Positions 45,666 through 54,199 of a DNA stretch of 64,000 nt are shown piece after piece. The notes under the pieces are model-generated. The model ran no database searches. It saw only the letters and a list, made by a program, of their open reading frames with translations, and was not told where the DNA came from. Source of the DNA: Takakia lepidozioides (Eukaryota; Streptophyta; Takakiopsida; Takakiales; Takakiaceae); NCBI GenBank assembly GCA_030704615.1, contig CM060734.1, forward strand, positions 10,168,001 through 10,232,000. The letters run 5' to 3'. A program made the translations under genes and the position numbers. Position 1 is the stretch's first letter, and every line of letters begins with the position of its first letter.

Positions 45666-47464
45666 TTGAACCTCTTGGCTCGTTGCAGGATCCGATCCCT
45701 CTCCCTGGCAGTCACAGTGGCTGCCGTGTCTCCCGTGCGGAGGTAGTCCAACACAGCCGAATCCTCATGTATATCTCTGGCACCACCTGGCTCATCACTA
45801 GCCTCAGAGTCCTCAGACACTCCGTCTATAGTCATCCCTATTGTAGGTCCAACCTGACCTCCCGATGCCAAGATACACAAAAATGCAGATGCGTGCCATC
45901 CCGGCACCATCTCCTCGTCCGTCTCACCATGCCACCGAGCTCCAGTGTCATCCTGTTGGCTCGTGCATGGATTGCGACTCAATCCATCCGCATCCCAATT
46001 GACCAAACCCGGTCGATGCACAACCTGAAAGTCATACTCCTGGAGTATGAGTGCCCACCGTGCAAGCTTCCCCGTAAGCTTGTCTGACTCCATCAACCAC
46101 TTGAGTGGTTGGTGATCCATGACAAGGGTGAAAAGATTGTCGTATAGATAGCACCTGAAGTGTGCCACGGCCCACACTGCAGCTAAGCACTCTCCCTCAT
46201 ATGAGTTGTACTTAGCCTCTGCAGCGTTGTTCGAGCGGCTAGCATAAGCCACTACGAACTCTCTTCCCTCATCATCCACATGTGTGAGCACCGCTCCAAG
46301 CCCCAACATGCTCCAATCCGTATGCAGCTGAAAGGGACGCCCCCTGATAGATCGTCTCAGGATATGCGCCGAGGTCAACCTCACCTTGAGCTCTTGAAAA
46401 GCTCGTTCCTGCTCATCTTCCCACTGCCACTCCTGGTCCACCTTGGTCAGCTTGGTTAGAGCCTTTGCAATGGTACTAAATCCCTTGACAAACCGTCTAT
46501 AATAGTTTGCCAACCCCATGAAAGCTCGAACTCGGCTCACATCCGTGGGGCGTGGAATTTGTGCAATGGCCTCTACCTTAGTCTGCTGTACCCCCAATCC
46601 TCCAGGATATATCATGTGACCCAGATACTCAATCTGGTTGTGGAAAAACTTGCACTTCCCCGGATGCAACTTCAATCCGTGCGCTCTCAAGCGCTCCAAT
46701 ACCACCTGAAGGTGTCTCTCATGCTCCTCCATCGTAACACTAAAGATGATGATGTCATCTATGTAGCACCGAGCAAAGTCCACCCCTGCTAGAATCCTAT
46801 CCATGACTCTCTGAAACTCTGCAGGAGCATTCTTAAGCCCAAATGGTAAGAACCGCCACTGATATAGGCAATCCTTGCCGTGCTCATTGATCCCCCAGAA
46901 TGTCGTCTTCTGCTTGTCCGCCTCCTTGATTGGCAACTGGTGATATCCGGATCGTAAATCCAAAGTGCTAAAGGCCTTAGCATGCCCGATGGCATCAAAG
47001 ATCTCCTCTGGTGTTGGCATGGCATACTTATCGGACTTGGTCTGACGATTTACAGGCCGGTAATCACCGCACATACGTCTCTCCGTCCAATTGCCATAGA
47101 CATCCTTCTTGGCTGGCATCACTGTGGCTGAAGCATACTCTCCACCAGAGAGCTCCACCAAACCTGCCTCCCAGAGATCTTGAGTCCTCATCTGAATCAA
47201 AGACCTCTCCATGTCACTGTATCTATAGGGTCTCCGAAAGATTGGCGTGTCAGTGGCCAACTCAATACGGATCTCTTGACCCTTCAGTGCTCCCAAGTCC
47301 TTCAAACTGAAGGCAAAGCAATTTTTGTAAGCCCTCAGGAACCGCCGTATACGTCGTCTCTCTCCTCCGGTGACAATGGGTCCAATGTCAGGCTCCCAAT
47401 TGTCCTCCGTAACTACAACCTTAAGTCCAGTGGGCTTAGAGGTAGAGGACGCGTCCAGTGGTTG
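45584..47464 (-). CDS. pol: Reverse transcriptase and RNase H of A2
   Basis: The frame is open from just after the leaky stop (47465) to 45584, 626 codons. RT motifs include [24 protein letters not shown] and YIDD. RNase H carries LHTDWSMLGLGAVL, then VMDHQPLKWLM and NWDADGLSR, where A1 has VTDHQPL and NRDADGLSR. Both differences are ACG to ATG and CGG to TGG, C-to-T in CpG. The RNase H metal-binding aspartates remain. Translation would depend on stop readthrough from the gag-DNMT frame. The frame ends early by the 1-base loss before integrase. Confidence 0.9.
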   Translation of the reverse strand, partial: QPLDASSTSKPTGLKVVVTEDNWEPDIGPIVTGGERRRIRRFLRAYKNCFAFSLKDLGALKGQEIRIELATDTPIFRRPYRYSDMERSLIQMRTQDLWEAGLVELSGGEYASATVMPAKKDVYGNWTERRMCGDYRPVNRQTKSDKYAMPTPEEIFDAIGHAKAFSTLDLRSGYHQLPIKEADKQKTTFWGINEHGKDCLYQWRFLPFGLKNAPAEFQRVMDRILAGVDFARCYIDDIIIFSVTMEEHERHLQVVLERLRAHGLKLHPGKCKFFHNQIEYLGHMIYPGGLGVQQTKVEAIAQIPRPTDVSRVRAFMGLANYYRRFVKGFSTIAKALTKLTKVDQEWQWEDEQERAFQELKVRLTSAHILRRSIRGRPFQLHTDWSMLGLGAVLTHVDDEGREFVVAYASRSNNAAEAKYNSYEGECLAAVWAVAHFRCYLYDNLFTLVMDHQPLKWLMESDKLTGKLARWALILQEYDFQVVHRPGLVNWDADGLSRNPCTSQQDDTGARWHGETDEEMVPGWHASAFLCILASGGQVGPTIGMTIDGVSEDSEASDEPGGARDIHEDSAVLDYLRTGDTAATVTARERDRILQRAKRFKWEGIHLLRVWEDGRVRMCLTPHSVHG

Positions 47465-47467
47465 CTA
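47459..47467 (-). promoter_or_regulatory. Leaky stop UAG CAA CCA between DNMT and RT
   Basis: On the - strand the DNMT frame ends GCA ACA TAG and continues CAA CCA with no change of frame into RT. UAG-CAR-YYA is the context known to let plant ribosomes read through UAG. It is identical in A1. Readthrough itself is inferred. Confidence 0.75.
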
Positions 47468-48832
47468 TGTTGCAACCTCTTGAGCAGTACTCCCTGCCTG
47501 CTCAGTCAATGACAAGGCCTCATCCTGCCCCATCATCTCATCCTTGAGGACCTCCTCAACCCGGGAAGAATCCCCAACCTCATCCATCATAGCCGCCTTG
47601 GCTGCCAACTCCCTCTGAACCTCAAGCACCTCCCACGTGTGCCATGGATGCATGCACCCCGTGGTCCTCACATGCTCGCCCCCACTCACTGCCTGTACCG
47701 TCTCGGTAGGCAAAGAGACCATCGAGGGAAGTGTACTCCGTACTTTGCGTTGCTCAGCCAGAGCCAAGCTGATAATCCAGGTCAAGCAATTGAGATCCAT
47801 TGCTTGCCCCAACACTTGACGACGTGATGCCTCAGAAAGAGACGACACCGCCGTGGTACCAGTGGTAAAACCCATTGCCCGCTCACGCTCGTCAGCATTA
47901 GGCTCCACTAACTGCTGCAACTGAGCATCCCACAGGAGGCCAAGTCCACTATCCCGAAAAGCATGTGATCCTGGGAAGCTGAGCAGTGTAGGTAATGCCA
48001 CTCGTGGTTGACCCACCTTGTTGACCACTGCCAAAGGCGAACGGTCATCGTGTCTCACACGCTGAGACTGCCTCCCTGTGTCCAGAATGCTATCCACTGT
48101 GAGATGTGCTGGCCGCTGCACCCCATCAAATGCACGCTTGAGCAGTGCGGGTGGCATCAAGTTAGTCCACCATAGCCATGGACGATGAGCCCGTGACCCC
48201 ACTGTAGCTGCATCTAGCAACACTGCTGACCCAAGCCATGACCGGACTTGATGCACACTGGCCATCACCCTGGCCCGAGAATCGCTCATCAGTGGCACAT
48301 TCTCCAAGATGTATGCTGGAGATATAGCTTGATGAAGTTGTAAGTGGCGCAAAACCCGCACCATCTCCCAAAACAGACCCGACCTCGAGTCTCGCAATCC
48401 ATTGACATGCCCGGCTGATGAATGCCCTTGGCAGGGCCAACCTGCGACTACCAGATCAATGGAGCCAACCCTCTCCAAATCCTGCGCCCCCAGCAACGAA
48501 ATGTCTGCTGGCAAGGCCTGTTGAATTGCAGACACCAACAACAACTCAGGGTACCGCTGCACCAACTGAGCAACATGGTGAAATGAAATGCGTCGTGCAG
48601 TCTCATCCCTCTCCACATACAGGTAACGCCGAACTCGTACACCTGCCTGTAACACCGCAGCCAATCCGGTGCTGATCCCGCCAAACAAGTCTAGAAGACA
48701 AATGCCTTCATCCGGATACTGCCACACAATAGGTGTGGTGTCCAATGGAGACAACCGAGGTGGTCCTGGTGCAATCCCCGCACTCTCCTCCTCTCCTGAC
48801 GGTACAAAAACCTTCACCCAGGCTTGTTGCAC
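47465..48832 (-). CDS. DNMT3-like cytosine-C5 DNA methyltransferase of A2
   Basis: An uninterrupted 455-residue frame. Numbered from its first codon (a GTG), SAM-binding motif I is at 46-56 (LLDLFGGISTG). Catalytic Cys134 lies in AGWPCQG. ENV is at 177-179, motif VIII at 216-222, and motifs IX-X at 315-350 (ERERAMGF, RRQVLGQ). Order is I to X without permutation. The span between VIII and IX (about 95 residues) would hold target recognition. A tail of about 85 residues leads to the leaky stop. Motif VIII reads HRPWLWW where A1 has HRPRLWW (CGG to TGG), which may impair activity. The frame is continuous with gag-protease except for one TAG at 48851. The domain would methylate DNA de novo, perhaps the element's own copies. 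Confidence 0.9.
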   Translation of the reverse strand: MQQAWVKVFVPSGEEESAGIAPGPPRLSPLDTTPIVWQYPDEGICLLDLFGGISTGLAAVLQAGVRVRRYLYVERDETARRISFHHVAQLVQRYPELLLVSAIQQALPADISLLGAQDLERVGSIDLVVAGWPCQGHSSAGHVNGLRDSRSGLFWEMVRVLRHLQLHQAISPAYILENVPLMSDSRARVMASVHQVRSWLGSAVLLDAATVGSRAHRPWLWWTNLMPPALLKRAFDGVQRPAHLTVDSILDTGRQSQRVRHDDRSPLAVVNKVGQPRVALPTLLSFPGSHAFRDSGLGLLWDAQLQQLVEPNADERERAMGFTTGTTAVSSLSEASRRQVLGQAMDLNCLTWIISLALAEQRKVRSTLPSMVSLPTETVQAVSGGEHVRTTGCMHPWHTWEVLEVQRELAAKAAMMDEVGDSSRVEEVLKDEMMGQDEALSLTEQAGSTAQEVAT

Positions 48833-48850
48833 CCGTCGATCAGCATCCCG

Positions 48851-50716
48851 CTACAAATCCTTGCTCGTGCCCCACAATGGAGTCTGAGCAACCATGGTAG
48901 GCAACTCCGCCATACCATACATGTCATCCTGCTCTCCCGGAGGTGGCACATCCTCTGAATGACCGTTGCCCTCAAGCAACTCTCTAGGCCAACTCACTGC
49001 CGCTGTGAATGCTGCTAGTGTCGGCATCTTGCCTCGCTGGGCAACCGCAACTCCTCCTATGAATGTCACAGGGAGCTGCACACGCCGGCCCTCCCCTGAC
49101 TGCCATGCAGGCCTATAGGAAGCTGACTCCTCCCAAAAATCCAGGGTGAAGCCCATGGGGTACAACACTGCCCCACCAACCAGGACATTGTATGAGACTG
49201 CGTCTGTCACAATGGCCTTGGCTCGCATCACTGAGCTATCTGTAGGGTGATCCGGCTGTAGTCTGATAGCCAACTCACGCCGTGTCATGCCCCGAGCCTG
49301 CTCCGATCCTCCCAGAGACGTCTGTATCTGGAAAGGACAAGGCTCCATATCCGCCTCCGTGAGGCCCAAGCCTGCAATAGCAGCTCTACCCAGCATCAAT
49401 GGCTGAGCTCCCGAGTCCAACAAGACCCGCAGTGGCCGGTACCTCTTGCCTGCCGGTCCACTCAAACAGAAAATGTCATCCTGGTTGTCTAATATGACAA
49501 CTTCAGGTGTCACCATGGCGCGCTCAATGGCTGGCCTAGCTGGCAGCTGCATCAACCTGGCAGCTGCAGCTTGCCATGGCGCCGCCGTGGCAGTCTTGAC
49601 CCTCAAATCCGAGGATCCCTCCGGCACTACACCTCCCAGTATCTCCGCAAAAGATGAAGTAACCTCCCCACTCTCACAGAGTGTAGCTGCCAGCCTGAAC
49701 ACCTCAGCTGGTCTTACCCCCGGCGTCGCAATCATGGTAGCCGAGAACAATGGAGCCTGGCACACAGATGTGGCCGCTCCTAGCAGCACACTAGCTGCCG
49801 TAGCCTTGGCGACACTAGGTAGTGGTGTTACTCGTGTAGCTCTCCCCAATGGCATAGTAACCTCTGCCTCGGTAACAGTCAGGCGAGAACTAGGTGCCAT
49901 GGATGGCGTCGACATTGTCTCCGCCAATGTGAATGACTGAGGAAGCCTAGCCTGACGGCTTGCCTCCCCATGCTGTGGATCCAACTCCACCTCTGCACCT
50001 CGTGGCTCAGGAACTCGTGCTGCTCCTTGAGTCACGGCTGCAGCAGACTCCACCTGCACTAGTGGTAGTGCTGCTCCACACATGAATCCCATGCCTCCCA
50101 TATCTCCTCCCTCAGGAGCAGGAGGTGGACCATCCGGCCTTAGAGCCGGTACCACCTGAGCTGTAGCCATGGCAGCGAGCCTCTGCTCTAGTTGCTGAAG
50201 CCGGTTGGCCATGCCTTGGTCAACACCTTGACCTCCGCATCCTTGGCCATGTTGAGCTTGCCCTTGGCCTGCACCTCGTGGCTGGCCACCTCGTCCTCTC
50301 TGGGCTGCTCCACCTCGCCCCCGGCCACCATTGTTCCCTTGGAACTGGCCTGGGCGCAACTCAGGATGCAAACCATAACACTGGGCCTCTCCATGCCCGT
50401 GCTTGCCACAATGCCCACACTGCAACTGTGCAGGCTGTGCATGTGCCGGCCCTTTGCCTCCCTCTGGGCAATCCTTCTTGACATGGGGTCCTCCACATGT
50501 CCAGCACACCACATCCGCCCGTTGTTGGCCAGCAAATGAAGGGAGAGACCCCTGCATCTGAGGTCCTCTCTGCCCTTCCCTGAGCTTCACCTGAGCCCTC
50601 TTGTTGCCTTGAGCACGTTGAGGTAGTGGTTGGCTAGGAGCACCACTACCCCGTAGTGTCTCCTTAGCAAATCCCACCGTGACCACTCGTTCTCCGCTCT
50701 GCCAGCAAAAACACAT
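48851..50716 (-). CDS. gag-pr: Gag zinc knuckles and protease of A2
   Basis: The frame covers two CCHC-type knuckles (CWTCGGPHVKKDC and CGHCGKHGHGEAQC, residues 55-95) and a Gly/Gln/Arg-rich stretch that may bind RNA. A long Ala/Pro linker follows, then the aspartic protease with LLDSGAQPLMLG at about residue 420. After the protease comes an unrecognised segment (about 480-615: LVGGAVLYPMGFTLDFW). It ends at a TAG (48851-48853) where A1 has CAG; the DNMT follows in the same frame. A 20-base deletion near 50697 cuts it from the Gag core. Confidence 0.85.
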   Translation of the reverse strand: MCFCWQSGERVVTVGFAKETLRGSGAPSQPLPQRAQGNKRAQVKLREGQRGPQMQGSLPSFAGQQRADVVCWTCGGPHVKKDCPEGGKGPAHAQPAQLQCGHCGKHGHGEAQCYGLHPELRPGQFQGNNGGRGRGGAAQRGRGGQPRGAGQGQAQHGQGCGGQGVDQGMANRLQQLEQRLAAMATAQVVPALRPDGPPPAPEGGDMGGMGFMCGAALPLVQVESAAAVTQGAARVPEPRGAEVELDPQHGEASRQARLPQSFTLAETMSTPSMAPSSRLTVTEAEVTMPLGRATRVTPLPSVAKATAASVLLGAATSVCQAPLFSATMIATPGVRPAEVFRLAATLCESGEVTSSFAEILGGVVPEGSSDLRVKTATAAPWQAAAARLMQLPARPAIERAMVTPEVVILDNQDDIFCLSGPAGKRYRPLRVLLDSGAQPLMLGRAAIAGLGLTEADMEPCPFQIQTSLGGSEQARGMTRRELAIRLQPDHPTDSSVMRAKAIVTDAVSYNVLVGGAVLYPMGFTLDFWEESASYRPAWQSGEGRRVQLPVTFIGGVAVAQRGKMPTLAAFTAAVSWPRELLEGNGHSEDVPPPGEQDDMYGMAELPTMVAQTPLWGTSKDL

Positions 50717-51599
50717 TTGCTAAGGTGGGTTGGGCCGCTTGTAGGAGAGTTGTATCCCGCACCCTTCTCCTCAGCTCCTTGTCCAATATCCCATACCAGA
50801 ATTGGACTGCCTGAGCTTCCGTAACCCCTTGGGTTACATTTATCAAGCGCCTCATGTGAGTGAAAGCCTCCCTCAAGCTCTCGGTCGGCTTCCATTGGAA
50901 CTCTTGCAAGCTCCGCAACTTCTCTGTCCTCACCCCTTGGTAGTTCCTTCTCAACTCTTTGAAGAACTCCACAACAGGGTTGAAGGCAGGCACGGGTGCT
51001 AGTGCTGGTGCGGTAGTGGACGTCGTAGCTACTGTACCACCAGTCCCACTGCTACTTGCTGAAGCTGCCAATGCAGCGGCAGGTGCAGCCACTGCCCTCA
51101 TGGCTCTAGTGCCCCTAGTGATGGAGACATAGTCGGGTGACCAGTACATCCTCCACTCCTCGATCCCAACTTCATGCCCCCACCTGAACTCATGGTAATC
51201 ATCCATAGGTGGCCCCTCAAGGTGCTGAAACAGCCCCTTCCATGCCATGAAAGGCGTAAATAGTTGTGGATTGCGCATTTGCTGCAAATCACACCAACTA
51301 TCAAACTCTTGGATAAAATCATCCAACTCGATGGTGCCCACCGCCCCAGAGTACCTTCGTGGCCCCTTGGTAGCTCCATACATCTCCTCCATTGTGTCCC
51401 ACAACAATGGCAAAGAAACAACTTGCACCGCCGGTATGAGTCCTCCTGATTCACAATCCGAATCAGAACCTTCCGTAGAAGACACAGGAGGTGAAGGTGG
51501 CCTAAACCGCACACCTCGTCTCGTGTACCCACTAGTATCGCTAGTGCTCGAACCGGCACTGTCCCCAGCAACTAGTGGCACCTCCGTGTTGACACTCAA
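50664..51599 (-). CDS. gag: Gag core of A2
   Basis: A 311-residue frame with Ser/Thr-rich N-terminus and a retrotransposon Gag core in residues 200-300 (VEFFKELRRNYQGVRTEK, QVQFWYGILDKELRR-like). It starts at TTG; there is no ATG in frame before about residue 70, the same as in A1. It ends in a frameshift caused by the 20-base deletion. Confidence 0.8.
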   Translation of the reverse strand: MSVNTEVPLVAGDSAGSSTSDTSGYTRRGVRFRPPSPPVSSTEGSDSDCESGGLIPAVQVVSLPLLWDTMEEMYGATKGPRRYSGAVGTIELDDFIQEFDSWCDLQQMRNPQLFTPFMAWKGLFQHLEGPPMDDYHEFRWGHEVGIEEWRMYWSPDYVSITRGTRAMRAVAAPAAALAASASSSGTGGTVATTSTTAPALAPVPAFNPVVEFFKELRRNYQGVRTEKLRSLQEFQWKPTESLREAFTHMRRLINVTQGVTEAQAVQFWYGILDKELRRRVRDTTLLQAAQPTLANVFLLAERRTSGHGGIC

Positions 51600-52645
51600 C
51601 CGGTCATGAACATGTCCCTAACCCCCTCTCCATAAGGTAATCGGGTAGAGACGGCTTATGGTTTGGAATACTAAGTTCCTAACATAGCCTACACCTGTAC
51701 CTGCATCCACCGCAAGCACTCCTATGGTTGGTTGGTCATCACCTCCAACCTCACCACAGGAGAAACAATGATGGTCTGGCTGGTCATCACCCCAGCCTCA
51801 CCATCGACAGCATGCTCTAGGACTGGCCGGTGATCAAATCCGGACCAATCACCTATAAAAACAAGCGCCCACACAAAACTAGCATGGCACACAGTCAAGC
51901 ATGCAGGTATGGAGGGGATCCAAACACAAGAAATCAGAACGACAACTCCCCCACCAAAAACAACTCCCCGGTGTTGCTCCAGCAATGACACCCCAGCCCA
52001 AACCCGGACTGACTCTTGCCTCCACCTACGGAAAGGTCTTGGCCTAATGAGAGGGTAGAAACTACGAGGAAGAGAAGCTAAAGCAATGCCTAACCCCAGC
52101 AGCTCGCCACAGCCCCTCACAGCCCCAAAGGCCTCAGGCACGGCCTAACACAGCCCCTCACAGCCCGTCACAGCCCCAAGGCCTCAGGCATGGCTTGTCA
52201 CAGCCCCACACAGCCCCAAAGGCCACGGGCACAGCCCGTCACAGCCCCACAGGCCACTGGGCACAGCCTGTCACAGCCCCGCACAGCCCATCACAGCCCA
52301 CAGGCCACTGGGCATAGCCCGTCACAGCCCCACAGGGCACTGGGCACAGCCTGTCACAGCCCCTCACAGCCCCTCACAGCCCCAAAGGCCTCAGGCACGG
52401 CCTGACACAGCCCCTCACAGCCCCAAAGGCCTCAGGTACGGCCTGTCACAGCCCCTCACAGCCCCTCACAGCCCCAAAGGCCTCAGGCACGGCCTGACAC
52501 AGCCCGTCACAGCCCCAAAAGGCCACCGGCATAGCCCGTCACAGCCCCCAAGGCCACAGGGACAGCCCGTCACAGCCCCATCCATGGCCGCTCTGGCAGT
52601 TTAGCCATTTCTCCAAGGGGTTTAGCCACGCCAAGCTAGGGTTTG
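51600..52645 (-). repeat. A2 leader with TCACAGCCCC minisatellite
   Basis: The array at about 52105-52590 is the reverse of the A1 array, with units CACAGCCCCT and GGCCTCAGGCA. Compared with A1, about 150 bases between array and gag are missing. At 52635-52644 the - strand reads AAACCCTAGC, a telo-box. Confidence 0.8.
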
Positions 52646-54199
52646 TGTCTCTTGGACTCTAGGCTTCTTTGCACCGAGCTATGGCGGCTGTGAAAAAATC
52701 AGCAAGGTATTCTTGCTCTTTCGGCTCCCACACACCACCAATAGTAGCCCTAAGCCATGAGGAAGATGGTTGCCACAAATCAAGCCTTCTTTCTCACTTA
52801 GACTCCCCAAACACGCCACTAAACTCAATGGCAAACAACCAAGCCTTGCTGGTTTCCAGCCCTTGTGAGCACTCATTCAAGCTTTTCCCTTGGCCATAGC
52901 ATTTGTCTTAGAGCCTATTCCAGCCCCCTACACTTGCCACTTCAAGAGCCATGCTCTATCTAGGCTTGAGGTTGAAACCCCAACTCAGAACACGCTCTAC
53001 AAGTGTTGGACTGTCACATAAGAGCAGATCAGCCCCTTACCTTCTCTTCTAGTTCTCTAAAGCTTGAAAACAAAAGCCCAATGGACTGAAGGCATGCTCC
53101 ACACATGCCCCACTCTCACCACCAGAGAATCAGCCCCTTTGCTTTCTTTCTTGCACCCACCGACCTGAAAATACACGCTTCAGCGGGCTGGAAGCATGCT
53201 CCACACATGCCCTGCAGGGAAACCAGCCCCTTCCTTCCTTTCTTGCACTCCCAAACCTGAAAGTACAAGCCTTCAACAGGCTGAAAGCATGCTCCACACA
53301 TGCATTGCTCTCACATAAGGGAAGTCAACCCTTCCCTCTTCCTTGCTTGCCCTCCAAGCTTGAAGATGGAAGCTTCAATGAGCTGAATACATGCTCCACA
53401 CATGCAACCTCTTCAAGCTCCTAAAACCCTAAGGCTTACATTTCCAGCCACAAAACACTCCTCTTGTGGTGCAAGAGCTCTTCTTCCAAGCTCTGAAACC
53501 CTAGGTGCACATTCCATGGCCTTGCCGCACCTCTTAGCTCCTGTTCCAGCCCTGCTCTTGCCATGACAAGAGCCCTCTCAATGCTGAAGCTCGAGATTGA
53601 AACCCAATCTCAACATACTCCACAAAGTGCACTGATTTGCCCCAAGTCAAATCAGCCCTTTCGCTTGGTCTTGCAATCCTGCAGCATGGTGCTTTCATCT
53701 CTGAAGCTGAAGATCGAATGCCAAGGTCTACCACCTCGTAACCCACATCGCCTCCGCTTCTAACAACCAAGAGCTCCACGGTGCTCCTTGCATGGTTTCT
53801 CTCATTCTCAAGCAAAAACTACAAGTGCTACAACTAACTCGTATCTGGCACTCACAGATACGAGCTCATCTTTCTCGAGTGATAATAAAGAAGAAGAATA
53901 CAAGCACGAGCTCACAAATCTGAAGCATAAACTCATGCATATATAACCTCATCACTCAAATACAAGTCAAGCCAAGTGCACCCCACGCCATGGGGAATCC
54001 ACACTACGGCGCCATAGCTAGGCGCGGTGAGGCTCAACTCGAGAAAGATGAGCCTCCCGCGCTTGCCGTGAAGATAACCACTCCAGGGCCTAAATTTGCC
54101 TTGACCCCTGGATTGACACTTGGGCCAATCCCAAATGTCAATATGTAAAAGCTAGCTATTTCCTAGCTAGTTTCACACTAGTGGTAAAATAACTTGACA
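52646..54199 (-). repeat. A2 5' LTR
   Basis: On the - strand it begins TGTCAAGTTATTTTACC and ends CAAGAGACA, 1554 bases. The first 335 bases match 9667-9995 of A1. The remainder includes the region matching A1 1-511. Telo-box sequences AAACCCTAA and AAACCCTAG occur at 53424 and 53496. Confidence 0.7.

Larger units (their letters stand above)
43884..54199 (-). mobile_element. Ty3/gypsy retrotransposon A2 with DNMT and PHD finger
   Basis: Second copy of the family, better preserved than A1. From the 5' LTR (52646-54199) it runs through the leader minisatellite, gag-protease-DNMT in one frame, the leaky stop, RT-RNase H in the same frame, and integrase-PHD. Damage visible against A1: a deletion of about 20 bases near 50697, a CAG to TAG stop at 48851, and a 1-base loss near 45615. 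Confidence 0.9.

Noticed and set aside
47465-48832. Bacterial restriction-modification methyltransferase or contamination
   Set aside because: Both copies lie in frame between a retroelement protease and RT, and motifs IX-X resemble DNMT3.
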